Translations under genes and position numbers: made by a program
In this document: positions 45,520 through 55,093 of the stretch, in pieces
Layout: each line of letters starts with the position of its first letter
How positions within the stretch are numbered: position 1 is the stretch's first letter
The notes under the pieces: model-generated
The model's database searches: none
What the model saw: only the letters and a program-made list of their open reading frames with translations
Told to the model about the DNA's origin: nothing
Assembly: GCA_017643495.1 (NCBI GenBank)
Contig: JAEPNK010000002.1
Span: 496,001-560,000, forward strand
Length of the DNA: 64,000 nucleotides
Direction: 5' to 3'
Origin: Rhizobiaceae bacterium
GTDB lineage: Bacteria; Pseudomonadota; Alphaproteobacteria; Rhizobiales; Rhizobiaceae

Positions 45520-46539
45520 ATGGGAAAGTTGAATCATCTCAGAAAGAAAACTCTCTCCCGCTACGAGAAATGTACCGACGAGGCATTTCCTGGAGCTGTC
45601 GAGTGGGATTTTCCGAAGACTGATCAATTCATAGCGTTAGCTGAGCCGCACCCTGACGATAACGGTAAGGGTGGTGTTCGGGTTGTGATCAGTTCCGGTG
45701 TTGTGGATCGGCTGACGGATGCGTGGAATGCGGCGATGGAATATTCCGGTCAGTCATCTGATCCGCACTTTTTGAACGTTGGCGACGTGGATGAGGCGAT
45801 CGAATATTCCATGCAATGGCTGATGTTGCACGAGTTGCATCATTTCCAGATGGGCCATTTCAAATTGAAGGGCGGTATGGGACTTGTGGAGACGTACCAA
45901 TCTGCTGCTTTTGCGCTCGCAATGCGATCTGATAACGATGCGTCATCACTAATTGAGATGCTGCCACTAGAAGAGCGGAAACCAGCCGAACGGTGCCTTG
46001 AACTCCAAGCTGATCATGACACAATCGATATGATGCTGGATGGCTATTCCAATACCAACTGGCCGGAACTTCGGTTTTTGGCAGCTTGCAACTTCATGAT
46101 CATGATTTTGATTGAGCAAGAGGAACGTCTCACGAAAGACGATCCGAACCGGACACATCCCAAGGCCGCCACACGGATATTCCAATTGCTCGGGCATCTG
46201 GCGTCGATGTACTTGATCCCTGCCAAAATCAAAGCACAAGAAAAAGGGCTTGATAGACCCGACCCAAATAATCTGCCGCCGGAGTCAGAAATAATCGCCT
46301 TTCAATCGGAAGTCGTGTATCCGGCGTTTGCCGATGCGGCCTTGATCGCCAAAGCCAATGGCGCGGATGCAATCGTGCAAGAGCTTGGCGATTTCACCGA
46401 TTTGATTGCAGATATCGGAGCATTGCAGTTGCCGAATGACAATCCAATTCTGAAGACCGAAGGCGCGATCGAATATGCGGAATTGGAAGCTCTCAATTTC
46501 AAGCTCATGCAAATGCTCGATCTTCCGCGCTACGTTTAG
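45520..46539 (+). CDS. HEXXH zinc metallopeptidase-like protein
   Basis: A 339-residue soluble protein. The zinc motif is LMLHELHHFQMGHF (about residues 108-121). A second motif, CLELQADHDTIDMML (about 166-180), supplies the ExxxD-type third ligand typical of gluzincins such as M48 and ImmA-like peptidases. The remainder is helical, with no membrane segment. No immunity repressor gene is adjacent. GAGAAG lies upstream of the ATG. The stop overlaps the convergent gene by four bases. Confidence 0.7.
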   Translation: MGKLNHLRKKTLSRYEKCTDEAFPGAVEWDFPKTDQFIALAEPHPDDNGKGGVRVVISSGVVDRLTDAWNAAMEYSGQSSDPHFLNVGDVDEAIEYSMQWLMLHELHHFQMGHFKLKGGMGLVETYQSAAFALAMRSDNDASSLIEMLPLEERKPAERCLELQADHDTIDMMLDGYSNTNWPELRFLAACNFMIMILIEQEERLTKDDPNRTHPKAATRIFQLLGHLASMYLIPAKIKAQEKGLDRPDPNNLPPESEIIAFQSEVVYPAFADAALIAKANGADAIVQELGDFTDLIADIGALQLPNDNPILKTEGAIEYAELEALNFKLMQMLDLPRYV

Positions 46540-47324
46540 GCACTGAACAAGACATTGATCCCGTGAACGGCATACTTCTGCTGATCTAGCTCTTCAATAG
46601 TATGGGCGAGTGCGTCCAGGGTTTCGAACCGCGCGGCTTTGCCAATGATCAGGTCATCTTGGTGTTGTTCAAGAACACGCTTTGGCGCGATGATGAATAC
46701 GAAGCGATGCAGGCCGGCGCTTTCATCATCCCGTAACGGGTCAATCGTTACGCCATCCGCCTTGGTTGGAAATTCATTCATCCCTACATTGACACTGGTG
46801 AGTTTGGAATCGCGATTGTGATGCAGCCCCATCGGATACCACTCTCTCTCATATCCTTCGAAAGTGAGTAATGACCCATCACGCTCACTTTTGAGGGCAA
46901 AATAATACTCGTCCTTGGACAGTCGCAGCGTGGGTTTCGCAATCGGCAAATCACCGCTCCGCGTGGTTAATCCGCGTTGGTTGAAGATTCGCACATTTAA
47001 TGCGCCGTATTGAAGATGGCTTTCCAGGAACTTAGCCCAAGGTGTGAGCATGGACGGATCAAAGGTGTTTGCTGCGATTTCTGTTGCAAGCTTGAGGTGA
47101 TGTTCAACTATCCATTCGAACAGTGGCTTGGCGCGACTTTTGGAAAGATCGCCGTTTCTAAAATTGCCTCGATCATGCTTGCTCAGCGCAATATTCCTTT
47201 TGTTAGCGCGATTGAATGCAACATCCATCGTGATGCCACGTGTTTTCTCGAGGGCGCGAATGACCTGATACAGGTCCTTGATCTCATCGTTGGTTGCATT
47301 GGACCAATCTCTTGAATTTTTCAT
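46536..47324 (-). CDS. Hypothetical protein of the island
   Basis: A 262-residue protein, not recognised. The N-terminal 70 residues are basic and helical (SRDWSNATNDEIKDLYQVIR; RNIALSKHDRGNFRNGD), perhaps a DNA-binding helix-turn-helix. The remainder is mixed alpha/beta (TLRLSKDEYYFALKSERDG; GLHRFVFIIAPKRVLEQ). ATG at 47324 is used; an upstream in-frame start would add 28 residues without a ribosome-binding site. It is convergent with the metallopeptidase gene and divergent from the recombinase operon. Confidence 0.6.
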   Translation of the reverse strand: MKNSRDWSNATNDEIKDLYQVIRALEKTRGITMDVAFNRANKRNIALSKHDRGNFRNGDLSKSRAKPLFEWIVEHHLKLATEIAANTFDPSMLTPWAKFLESHLQYGALNVRIFNQRGLTTRSGDLPIAKPTLRLSKDEYYFALKSERDGSLLTFEGYEREWYPMGLHHNRDSKLTSVNVGMNEFPTKADGVTIDPLRDDESAGLHRFVFIIAPKRVLEQHQDDLIIGKAARFETLDALAHTIEELDQQKYAVHGINVLFSA

Positions 47325-47513
47325 TATATTAAAAATACCCACCTTACCCGCAGGATTACCTGATTTATACGCGCGAGGACACTCTAAATAATTGATAGAT
47401 AGAAACAAAATACACTTTTAAGTTGTATTATGTCTATACTTTCGGATACACTAAAAATAGGACGAATGATCATGAAAAGGAGAGATGCAAACAGCAAACG
47501 AAAGGTGGAAACT

Positions 47514-47867
47514 ATGAGTAATGATTTGAAACGTGAGTTTGAGAGGACGGCAAATCGTTCGCTCCCGCCTTTGAAAATAGATTGGAACTTGTATAGCGAC
47601 ATGCTCGCAGAGTCTGATCTCTCGGATGACGAGAAAAAAGAGTTCATCGAAACCCTCTGGTCGATCGTCGTCGCATTCGTCGATCTTGGATTTGGGGTTC
47701 ATCCTGTGCAGCAAGCGACGCCAGAATGTTCGGGACAAGATGCAGATATCGCGCTGATCATCCAGCGGCATGTGCTATCCTCAGAGGGAACATTACCAAA
47801 CAATCAAACGACAACACCCGTGGGCGCGGTGACGCGCAGCCCCGGAGCAAGGAGGAGTCATGAGTAA
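47514..47867 (+). CDS. Small acidic protein cotranslated with the recombinase
   Basis: A 117-residue protein, not recognised. The first 70 residues are helical and acidic (DWNLYSDMLAESDLSDDEKKEFIETLW); the tail is Pro/Thr-rich and disordered. AGGTGG precedes ATG 47514; longer in-frame starts exist without good sites. It overlaps the recombinase start by eight bases. Its position makes it a candidate partner, for example a directionality factor, but no family match supports this. Confidence 0.65.
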   Translation: MSNDLKREFERTANRSLPPLKIDWNLYSDMLAESDLSDDEKKEFIETLWSIVVAFVDLGFGVHPVQQATPECSGQDADIALIIQRHVLSSEGTLPNNQTTTPVGAVTRSPGARRSHE

Positions 47868-49485
47868 GCTTGATGAGAACATAAAACCAGACAAGGCACT
47901 GATTTATTGCCGCGTGTCTTCGTCCAAACAAACCACGGATGGCAGCGGGCTAGAAAGCCAGGAACATCGCTGCCGTCAATACGCGGCGCAAAATGGTTAT
48001 ACAGTCGAAGAGGTATTCCGGGACAAAATAACGGGCGGTGGGGATTATTCAAAGCGTCCGGGATTGATGGCAATGCTCGCCTATCTCGATGCGCAACCGG
48101 ACGAGACCTATGCCGTCATCTTCGATGATCTCAAACGCTATGCGCGCGATACGCAATTCCATCTCAAACTCAATAATGAACTCAAGAAGCGGAATGTCAG
48201 GCGCGAGTGTCCGAACTTCCATTTTGAGGATTCGGCAATGGGCGAATTGAACGAGACGGTTTATGCGGCATTCGGTCAATTCGAACGTCTACAAATCGCA
48301 CAGCAAACCAATCAGAAAATGCGCGCCCGCCTTGAACAGGGCTTTTGGGTGTTTCAGGCACCGGTCGGTTATCGCTATGAGAAATCCAATCGTGGCGGCA
48401 AAGAACTGGTCCGTGATGAACCTGTCGCGTCGATCATTCAAGAAGCCCTAGAAGGGTTCGCAGCCGGACGGTTTCAAAACCAAACCGAAGTGCGGCGCTA
48501 CCTTGATCAGCACCCTGACTTCCCCAAGGGCAAGGCTGGAAGGGTGCATCCACAACGCGTAAAGGAGCTCTTGGAGCGCAACATCTACGCGGGCTTTGTC
48601 GAGTCCCCCAAATGGGGTATCTCCGCCCGTGAAGGCCAGCATGAAGCGCTAATTAGCTATCAGACCTATCTCAAGAACCAAGAGCGTCTGAAAGACGGAG
48701 CCTATGCACCTGCGCGCAGGGATATCTCTGCGGATTTCCCCTTGCGGGGATTTGTGGAGTGCGGGGATTGCGGGTCACCACTCTCCGCATGTTGGTCGAC
48801 GGGCAAGACAAAAAAGCATCCTTATTATCTGTGCCATCAAAAAGGCTGCGATAGTTACGGCAAGTCCATTCGCCGGGCAGATATGGAAGGTCAGTTTCAA
48901 AAGTTGCTCTCAGAGATAGAACCGCAACCGATCACGGTTGAACTGCTTCACCGGATGATCAGAAACGCATGGGCGCAAAGGTTGGCCCAAGCCAGTGAGT
49001 GGCAAGCAAGTCTCAAAATGCAAATTCAAGGGCTAGAGAAGCAAATAGACGGGCTTCTCGACCGCCTTGTCGAAACGACCTCACAGGCCGCAATCAAAGC
49101 CTATGAGCGAAAAATAGACCAACTGGAAAAGGAGAAACATTTGAAGACAGAAAAAATGCACAAAACGACACCGCCAAGCGGTGCCATCGATCAGATTTTA
49201 GAACTCTCGATGCAATTTTTATCAAGCCCTTGTATTATTTGGGAAAAAGGCAATCTGCACCTGCAAAAACTGGTGCTCAGACTGGTGTTTCGCGACCGTT
49301 TGGCCTATGCCCGAAATGAGGGGTTTAGAACACCAAAAACCACCAGTATTTTCAGTATGTTAGGGCAGATTACAAGCCAAGAAAAAAGAATGGTGCCCGG
49401 GGGCGGAATCGAACCACCGACACGCGGATTTTCAATCCGCTGCTCTACCCCTGAGCTACCCGGGCATCGGGCAGAAGCGACATGA
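47860..49485 (+). CDS. Large serine recombinase (integrase) of the island, 3' end replaced by tRNA-Phe sequence
   Basis: A 541-residue recombinase. The resolvase domain (residues about 12-150) has the catalytic Ser in ALIYCRVSSSKQ and DDLKRYARD. It is followed by the recombinase domain (VGYRYEKSNRGGKELV, then NIYAGFVESPKWG), a zinc-ribbon with four Cys (VECGDCGSP, YYLCHQKGC) and a coiled coil (QIQGLEKQIDGLLDRLVETT). From codon 511 the frame crosses the attachment core and runs antisense through tRNA-Phe, so the last 31 residues are tRNA-derived. In the excised circle the frame would continue into the 50-codon segment at 28034-28186. Confidence 0.92.
   Translation: MSKLDENIKPDKALIYCRVSSSKQTTDGSGLESQEHRCRQYAAQNGYTVEEVFRDKITGGGDYSKRPGLMAMLAYLDAQPDETYAVIFDDLKRYARDTQFHLKLNNELKKRNVRRECPNFHFEDSAMGELNETVYAAFGQFERLQIAQQTNQKMRARLEQGFWVFQAPVGYRYEKSNRGGKELVRDEPVASIIQEALEGFAAGRFQNQTEVRRYLDQHPDFPKGKAGRVHPQRVKELLERNIYAGFVESPKWGISAREGQHEALISYQTYLKNQERLKDGAYAPARRDISADFPLRGFVECGDCGSPLSACWSTGKTKKHPYYLCHQKGCDSYGKSIRRADMEGQFQKLLSEIEPQPITVELLHRMIRNAWAQRLAQASEWQASLKMQIQGLEKQIDGLLDRLVETTSQAAIKAYERKIDQLEKEKHLKTEKMHKTTPPSGAIDQILELSMQFLSSPCIIWEKGNLHLQKLVLRLVFRDRLAYARNEGFRTPKTTSIFSMLGQITSQEKRMVPGGGIEPPTRGFSIRCSTPELPGHRAEAT
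49389..49398. repeat. Right attachment core of the island (attR)
   Basis: AATGGTGCCC, identical to 28033-28042, covers the encoded CCA end and last acceptor bases of tRNA-Phe plus two bases beyond. The recombinase frame crosses it (codons 511-513 read MVP). Confidence 0.75.
49391..49465 (-). tRNA. tRNA-Phe (anticodon GAA), integration site of the island
   Basis: Acceptor GCCCGGG/CCCGGGC, D-arm GCTC/GAGC, anticodon stem GCGGA/TCCGC around loop TTGAAAA (anticodon GAA), T-loop TTCGATT and an encoded CCA. The gene is complete in the integrated state because the island core reproduces its 3' end. It lies downstream of yacG on the same strand. Confidence 0.96.
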
Positions 49486-49559
49486 AAAATGCCGCCGGGT
49501 TTCGCGGTTTATAGGCCCATGTCCCTGGCCTGTCTAGAGCCATCAGCGAATAAAAACGG

Positions 49560-49760
49560 CTATTGCTCGTCCTGCGTTTCGGCAAGCCCTCCAGCCTCTC
49601 GCGCAGGTATCGCATAACTCTGTGAAAACCATCGGTGGAGGTCAAGATCAGCACATCGCCGGGAACAAAACGGATAATGCTGGCGACTCGACTCGGTCTC
49701 GCAATGAGGGCATGGCACCGGCTTGCGAAGCGGTTCGACATTATCCTGCCCCACCGTCAT
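49560..49760 (-). CDS. yacG: DNA gyrase inhibitor YacG
   Basis: A 66-residue zinc-finger protein. The four Cys are arranged as in YacG ([23 protein letters not shown]). It binds GyrB in known homologues and inhibits gyrase. Its ATG overlaps the maf stop (ATGA). It precedes tRNA-Phe on the same strand. Confidence 0.93.
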   Translation of the reverse strand: MTVGQDNVEPLRKPVPCPHCETESSRQHYPFCSRRCADLDLHRWFSQSYAIPAREAGGLAETQDEQ

Positions 49761-50386
49761 GCCTGTACCCGGTTTACCCAGTTGAAATGCACCGGATACC
49801 CCTCGCCCACAAGTAGCGAAATCGTTTCATACAGCGGCAACCCGACCACATTGGTGTATGAGCCAACCAGCTTTACGACAAAGCTGCCGGCAAGCCCCTG
49901 TATGGCATATCCGCCCGCTTTTCCCCGCCATTCACCAGATGCAAGATAGGCTTCCATCTCGTCGCGTGACAGCCGCTTGAAACGCACACGGCTTTCAACG
50001 AGACGATGACGCATGGAGCCGGACGGTGTCACCAGCGTGACGCCAGTATAAACACGGTGGTTACGACCGGAAAGCAGACGCATGCAGGTTGAAGCTTCAT
50101 CAATCATTTCCGCCTTGGGCAGAATGCGGCGTCCCAGCCCAACAACCGTGTCTGCCGCCAGTATGAGACTGCCCTTCATTTCTTCCGAATTTGAAACCGT
50201 CTCATAAGCACGCTGGGCCTTCTCCTTGGCCAGACGTTTGGCAAGCGAACGCGGAACTTCCCCTTTGCGGGGAGTTTCATCCGTATCAGCGGGTGACAGG
50301 AATTCCGGCTCCACACCAGCCTGCTGAAGCAATTGCAGCCGTCGGGGAGAACCGGATGCCAGAACCAGTTTTGAGACCGCTGCCAT
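49757..50386 (-). CDS. Maf-family nucleotide pyrophosphatase
   Basis: A 209-residue house-cleaning enzyme that hydrolyses noncanonical or modified nucleoside triphosphates. Landmarks: [32 protein letters not shown] and [11 protein letters not shown]. It lies between infA and yacG with 14- and -4-base spacing, a conserved order in Hyphomicrobiales. Whether it prefers dTTP/UTP or m7GTP cannot be told. Confidence 0.92.
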   Translation of the reverse strand: MAAVSKLVLASGSPRRLQLLQQAGVEPEFLSPADTDETPRKGEVPRSLAKRLAKEKAQRAYETVSNSEEMKGSLILAADTVVGLGRRILPKAEMIDEASTCMRLLSGRNHRVYTGVTLVTPSGSMRHRLVESRVRFKRLSRDEMEAYLASGEWRGKAGGYAIQGLAGSFVVKLVGSYTNVVGLPLYETISLLVGEGYPVHFNWVNRVQA

Positions 50387-50400
50387 GGTGGAAATCCCGT

Positions 50401-50619
50401 TTACTTGAAGCGGTAGGTAATACGGCCCTTTGTCAGGTCGTACGGAGTCATTTCGACCAGGACCTTGTCACCGGCCAGCACACGAATGCGGTTCTTGCGC
50501 ATGCGTCCGGCAGTGTGCGCAATGATCTCGTGATCATTCTCCAGTTTTACCCGGAACGTTGCGTTGGGCAGCAGTTCCGTGACTACGCCTGGAAATTCGA
50601 GAACTTCTTCTTTTGCCAT
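50401..50619 (-). CDS. infA: Translation initiation factor IF-1
   Basis: A 72-residue S1-fold protein that binds the 30S A site during initiation. The canonical sequence is [23 protein letters not shown] at the start, then [36 protein letters not shown] (read in parts). Length is exact for the family. Confidence 0.97.
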   Translation of the reverse strand: MAKEEVLEFPGVVTELLPNATFRVKLENDHEIIAHTAGRMRKNRIRVLAGDKVLVEMTPYDLTKGRITYRFK

Positions 50620-50763
50620 TCTTCCTCTTGGGTTGGAAACCTTGCAGATTTTCTGTCAGATATTGGGATTGCGGGAACCTATAGCAGTCTTTCCCGAATG
50701 TGAATACTCAAATGCAACCGCTTTGGAGAAGGATTCGAAACCCGACCCAAAAAGCATCGCTAG

Positions 50764-51195
50764 TTAGCTGAACCTCGCACGAATACGCGCCTCCAGTTCA
50801 TCGCGTGTTTTGCGGTACGCTTCCAGAACCGCTTCCCTGTTTCCGCGTGCAATGGACGGGTTGTCGATCGGCCAGTGTTCTATGTCCACTGATTGTCCTT
50901 TGAAGAAGTCCAGCGTGTCATCCCTCGCCTGTTCTGCCAGGGTTATCACCAGATCGACATAGGAGTCGTCGAGTTCTGACAATGATTCCGGTATGTGTTT
51001 CGAGACATCAATGCCCCGCTCCTGCATCACTGATTGCATGAAGCCATCTTCATCACCGGTATAAATGCCCGCAGACTGGGCAAAAAGACGGTCACCGAAA
51101 ATGTCCCGGGCGAGAAATTCGGCCATGGGAGAGCGAATCTGGTTCATGTTGCAGACAAACAGCACTGACTTTACGGGTTTTTCTCCTTTTTCCAT
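50764..51195 (-). CDS. Low-molecular-weight phosphatase-family protein
   Basis: A 143-residue protein with the phosphate loop CNMNQIRS (Cys15, Arg21) and WPIDNP carrying the usual Asp. This is the LMW protein-tyrosine phosphatase/arsenate reductase family. It sits in the infA-UPF0262 block as in other Hyphomicrobiales. A GTG seven codons downstream has a better AAAGGAG site, so the true start is unsettled. Confidence 0.88.
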   Translation of the reverse strand: MEKGEKPVKSVLFVCNMNQIRSPMAEFLARDIFGDRLFAQSAGIYTGDEDGFMQSVMQERGIDVSKHIPESLSELDDSYVDLVITLAEQARDDTLDFFKGQSVDIEHWPIDNPSIARGNREAVLEAYRKTRDELEARIRARFS

Positions 51196-51196
51196 C

Positions 51197-51679
51197 TCAA
51201 CCCCGCCAATGCAAAACGCATATCAGCGTGAAGAGACGGCGAGCCGTTTGAAAATCAATCTCTATCTTGCCGCCAAGACGGTCACTCAATGTCTGGGACC
51301 CTTCGTTGTGAATGCCTCTTCGCCCCATGTCTATTGCCTCGATCTGTTGGGGAGAAGACGAACGGATCGCATCGTAATAGCTCTCGCAAATCAGAAAGTA
51401 GTCCTTGATGATCTTCTTGAAAGGCGAAAGGGACAGCACATGCATCACAACGCGCTCATCCTTTTCAGTTGAAATATCGAAGACCAGCTTTGAATCCACC
51501 ACTGAGAGCAACAGCTTGTAAGGGCCGCTTTCATCGCCAACCGGGCAGAAGGAATTTTCTTCAATCAGGTCAAAAATCGCCACGGCACGTTCATGCTCGA
51601 TATCAGGCGTTGCCCGCCCAATTGAAGCATCATCAAGAACAATCTCGACAAGCCGCTTGCTTTTGACCTCCTCTCCCAA
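51197..51679 (-). CDS. UPF0262 family protein
   Basis: A 160-residue protein of unknown function found in Hyphomicrobiales ([42 protein letters not shown]). A TTG at 51679 gives the usual length and follows hisD by 17 bases; AGGA lies about ten bases upstream. A longer frame into hisD exists but would overlap it. Confidence 0.88.
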   Translation of the reverse strand: MGEEVKSKRLVEIVLDDASIGRATPDIEHERAVAIFDLIEENSFCPVGDESGPYKLLLSVVDSKLVFDISTEKDERVVMHVLSLSPFKKIIKDYFLICESYYDAIRSSSPQQIEAIDMGRRGIHNEGSQTLSDRLGGKIEIDFQTARRLFTLICVLHWRG

Positions 51680-51696
51680 TTTTACAATTCCTGTTC

Positions 51697-52989
51697 TTAC
51701 CTGTTTCCGCGTATCGAAACCGACTTGCGGTGAGCTTCCAGCCCCTCGGCCTTTGCCAGTGTTTCTGCAGCACGCCCAAGCTCGGAAAGCTGTTCCGGTC
51801 CGCATTTCAGAATGGAGGTTCTCTTGACATAGTCAAGTACGGAAAGCCCGGATGAAAAACGGGCGGAACGTGAGGTTGGCAACACGTGATTGGAACCGCC
51901 CACATAATCGCCGATTGCTTCCGGCGTGTGCCGCCCCAGGAAAACTGCACCCGCATTGCGAATTTGGGAAAACAGCCCTTCCGGGTCGCTGGTCATGATT
52001 TCAAGATGCTCTGCTGCAATCGCATTGGCGAGACGCGGAGCATCCGACAGATCCGATACAATAATCACCGCTCCGAAATCTTCCCAACTCCGCGCAGCGA
52101 TATCAGCTCTGGGCAAGGTTTTCAGCTGGTTGTCGACTGCCCGCACGACTTCTCCGGCAAATACCCCGTCATCCGTAATCAGAATGGACTGTGCAGACGG
52201 ATCATGTTCCGCCTGGGCGAGCAGGTCAGCAGCTACCCAATCCGGATCATTCTCGCCGTCTGCAATCACCAGTACTTCTGAAGGACCGGCTATCATGTCT
52301 ATTCCGACAGTACCGAAGACCTGGCGTTTTGCCTCGGCAACATAGGCATTGCCCGGACCGACAATCTTGTAAACCGGTGCAATCGAAGCTGTTCCATAGG
52401 CAAGCGCTGCCACTGCCTGGGCGCCACCTACACGGTATATTTCATCAACGCCTGCAAGATTGGCTGCGGCAAGAACCAAAGGTGCGATTTCTCCATCAGG
52501 CGCAGGCACCACCATGACCAGACGGTCAACGCCGGCAACCTTGGCAGGCACTGCATTCATCAGCACCGAACTCGGATAACTTGCCGTCCCGCCCGGTACA
52601 TAGAGCCCTACTGCCTCTATCGCAGTCCAGCGGGAACCAAGCTCCACTCCAAGACTGTCAACATAACGGTCATCTGCAGGCAACTGCCGTTCATGATGCG
52701 ACTTGATGCGATTATGGGCCAGTTCCAGTGCGGCCATGGTTTCATCGTCAACCTGCCGGATTGCCCGTACAATCTCGTCATCGCCAACGCGAACGGAATC
52801 ACTGCTCAATTGTAACCTGTCGAATTTCGAGGTGTACTCAAACAGGGCTTCATCCCCGCGTTCCCGGACATCCGACAGTATGGCACGTACAGTCGCGCTG
52901 ACGTCGGTATCAGCCTCACGCTTGAGCGACAAAAGACTGGCAAACTGCAGTTCGAAATCATCCTGCTGCATGTTGAGATGAAGCGCCAA
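51697..52989 (-). CDS. hisD: Histidinol dehydrogenase
   Basis: A 430-residue zinc enzyme catalysing the last two steps of histidine synthesis. Landmarks: [23 protein letters not shown] (read as two parts), [42 protein letters not shown] and [24 protein letters not shown] start ([11 protein letters not shown]) with AGGAG eight bases upstream gives the usual length and lies four bases after the DUF2948 stop; the longer ATG frame would overlap that gene. Confidence 0.96.
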   Translation of the reverse strand: MALHLNMQQDDFELQFASLLSLKREADTDVSATVRAILSDVRERGDEALFEYTSKFDRLQLSSDSVRVGDDEIVRAIRQVDDETMAALELAHNRIKSHHERQLPADDRYVDSLGVELGSRWTAIEAVGLYVPGGTASYPSSVLMNAVPAKVAGVDRLVMVVPAPDGEIAPLVLAAANLAGVDEIYRVGGAQAVAALAYGTASIAPVYKIVGPGNAYVAEAKRQVFGTVGIDMIAGPSEVLVIADGENDPDWVAADLLAQAEHDPSAQSILITDDGVFAGEVVRAVDNQLKTLPRADIAARSWEDFGAVIIVSDLSDAPRLANAIAAEHLEIMTSDPEGLFSQIRNAGAVFLGRHTPEAIGDYVGGSNHVLPTSRSARFSSGLSVLDYVKRTSILKCGPEQLSELGRAAETLAKAEGLEAHRKSVSIRGNR

Positions 52990-52993
52990 AATA

Positions 52994-53431
52994 CTACTCC
53001 TGTTCGTGACTGGGAACCGACTTGGCTTCCCAGCGACCCGGCAAGTCAGACATTTGCGCCTCAATACACTCGACCTGGAGCCGAATGCCACCATCGCCGG
53101 CAAAAACAAGCTCGACAGTTCCGGCGGGTTCATCGCCCACCTCAAAAAGAATTGCCAGAAGGGACAGCACCGTATCCTTTGCTGCCCGGTTGATCCCCGA
53201 AACCTTGACGCCGCTCACCCGGTCAAAATGCAATACTGAACGCCTGCGTTCATTCTGCGTGCCGGCATCGTTTCGTGTTTCCCATGCAAAGCGGTTCATC
53301 ACCAGAACGAACCGGCCGTCGGCGGCCAGATAATCGAGATCACCTACCTTGAGAACGGCGTCCTGGCAGCAACTTGAGATCACCTGCAGGTCATCTGCAT
53401 CAAGTGCTACAAGTTTGAGATCACGCATCAT
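52994..53431 (-). CDS. DUF2948 family protein
   Basis: A 145-residue protein of a family found next to hisD in Hyphomicrobiales; function unknown. It reads LKLVALDADDLQVISSCCQD, then FVLVMNRFAWE and ERRRSVLHFDRVSGVKVSGI. GGAAG precedes the ATG at 53431. Its stop is four bases from the hisD start. Confidence 0.85.
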   Translation of the reverse strand: MMRDLKLVALDADDLQVISSCCQDAVLKVGDLDYLAADGRFVLVMNRFAWETRNDAGTQNERRRSVLHFDRVSGVKVSGINRAAKDTVLSLLAILFEVGDEPAGTVELVFAGDGGIRLQVECIEAQMSDLPGRWEAKSVPSHEQE

Positions 53432-53573
53432 GGTTTCAGGCTTCCTAGAATACAGGTTAGGCTTTGTCATGACCTAAGCCCAAAACCGCAAAACTTCAAG
53501 AAAACATCGGCTTTTCAAGGGAAATCAGGAAACGCCCAGATAAATCCGGGTTTGCTCCACTTGACTGGGTCCG

Positions 53574-54863
53574 TCAGGCGGAAATCCGCTTTATGGAGGC
53601 GCCACAGGCGGAAAGCTTTTCTTCCAGCCGTTCAAAACCGCGATCAAGATGATAGACCCGATTGACGGTGGTATCGCCTTCTGCGGCAAGGCCAGCAATT
53701 ACCAGCGAAACCGAAGCACGCAAATCGGTGGCCATGACGGGTGCCCCTGTCAGCTTTCTGACACCCGTAACCCTTGCATTGTTGCCATCAACCTTGATGT
53801 CGGCCCCAAGCCGGGCAAGCTCCTGGACATGCATGAAACGGTTTTCAAATATTGTTTCACGGATATTGGAAACACCATCTGCCTTGGTCATGAGCGCCAT
53901 GAACTGGGCCTGCAAATCGGTTGGAAAACCGGGAAACGGATCAGTAGTTACATCAACCGCACGTATTCCGGCGCCGTTGCGGGCTACACGAATACCTTCA
54001 TTCTTCTGCTCAATTGTAACACCTGTCTGAACGAGTACATCAAGCGCGTTTTCAAGCAGGCCGGCCTGCGCACCTTTCAACAATACATCTCCACCGGTCA
54101 TTGCCACAGCCATGGCAAAGGTGCCGGTTTCAATCCTGTCCGGCAGAACCGCATGTCGGTATCCGTGCAGGCTGTCAACACCTTCAATACTGATTGTGCT
54201 TGTCCCTGCCCCTGAAATTCGTGCCCCCATGCCGACCAGGCACTGGGCGAGATCCGTGACTTCCGGCTCCCTGGCCGCATTTTCAAGAACAGTCGTTCCT
54301 TTTGCCAGTGTGGCAGCCATCATGGCCACATGCGTTGCGCCCACAGAAACTTTGGGAAAACGATATTGCGCGCCCTTCAGGCCACCGGGCGCATTTGCCG
54401 TTACATATCCCGCTTCAACATCGATTTCCGCACCCATGGCCCGCAGGCTCTCAATGAACAGGTCGACAGGCCGCGTTCCGATGGCACAGCCTCCCGGCAA
54501 TGACACACGCGCCTTGCCCATGCGCGCCAAAAGCGGTCCGATTACCCAGAAACTGGCACGCATTTTGGAAACCAGTTCGTAAGGGGCTGTGGTATCGACA
54601 ATCTCGTCTGCGAAGAAATGAATTGTTCGGCCTGCAAGGCCGTTGCTTTCCCGTTTCTTGCCTTCAACCCGGTAATCAACACCATGATTTGCCAGTATGC
54701 GGCTAAGTGAGTTTACATCGGCAAGTTCTGGAACATTCTCAAGAACAAGTGGTTCTTCGGTAAGCATGGAGGCAATCATCAATGGCAATGTTGCATTCTT
54801 TGCTCCGGAAATGGGAATGGTTCCGTTTAGCGTATTGCCACCGGTGACGACGATGCTGTCCAT
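53574..54863 (-). CDS. murA: UDP-N-acetylglucosamine 1-carboxyvinyltransferase
   Basis: A 429-residue cytoplasmic enzyme of the first committed step of peptidoglycan synthesis. Lys22 in SGAKNATLP and the catalytic Cys126 in [16 protein letters not shown] are present, so it should be fosfomycin-sensitive. The later motifs [14 protein letters not shown] and [19 protein letters not shown] are also visible. It is first in the apparent murA-DUF2948-hisD order. Confidence 0.97.
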   Translation of the reverse strand: MDSIVVTGGNTLNGTIPISGAKNATLPLMIASMLTEEPLVLENVPELADVNSLSRILANHGVDYRVEGKKRESNGLAGRTIHFFADEIVDTTAPYELVSKMRASFWVIGPLLARMGKARVSLPGGCAIGTRPVDLFIESLRAMGAEIDVEAGYVTANAPGGLKGAQYRFPKVSVGATHVAMMAATLAKGTTVLENAAREPEVTDLAQCLVGMGARISGAGTSTISIEGVDSLHGYRHAVLPDRIETGTFAMAVAMTGGDVLLKGAQAGLLENALDVLVQTGVTIEQKNEGIRVARNGAGIRAVDVTTDPFPGFPTDLQAQFMALMTKADGVSNIRETIFENRFMHVQELARLGADIKVDGNNARVTGVRKLTGAPVMATDLRASVSLVIAGLAAEGDTTVNRVYHLDRGFERLEEKLSACGASIKRISA

Positions 54864-55093
54864 GAAGAAAACCTTGCAGAATTAGACTTGCGAAAAACCG
54901 GTTCTGGACCGGAAATGCGGTAGTATCTTGTCATAATCAAATCTTTGCGAGACGCCTAGATACCGCAAAGAGGGCGTTCAAACAACTGCGGATGCAGATG
55001 AGCGTTAATGGACATGCACAGCATCAAACGAAAAATGAGCGCATGGCCAATCAATACGGTGGCTTGATTCCGTGAAAAACACGATCAAACCAC

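Larger units (their letters stand above)
28033..49398. mobile_element. Integrative mobilizable element in tRNA-Phe (about 21.4 kb)
   Basis: The element is bounded by a ten-base direct repeat that equals the tRNA-Phe 3' end. The left flank is the end of a chromosomal gene and the right flank is the intact tRNA. It encodes a large serine recombinase at its right end, and mobC, a relaxase and a coupling protein at its left. It also carries antirestriction (ArdA), AbiTii and Fic genes, an autotransporter and unknown cargo. No mating-pair-formation (T4SS) or replication gene is seen, so it should depend on a helper conjugation system. Base composition varies strongly inside it, from AT-rich (42.5-45.4 kb) to GC-rich (36.2-38 kb), which implies assembly from several sources. 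Confidence 0.88.

Noticed and set aside
45409-45627. A 72-codon minus-strand frame before the PIMT-like gene, considered as a peptide precursor
   Set aside because: It overlaps the metallopeptidase coding sequence by over 100 bases, has no ribosome-binding site and shows no leader/core pattern.
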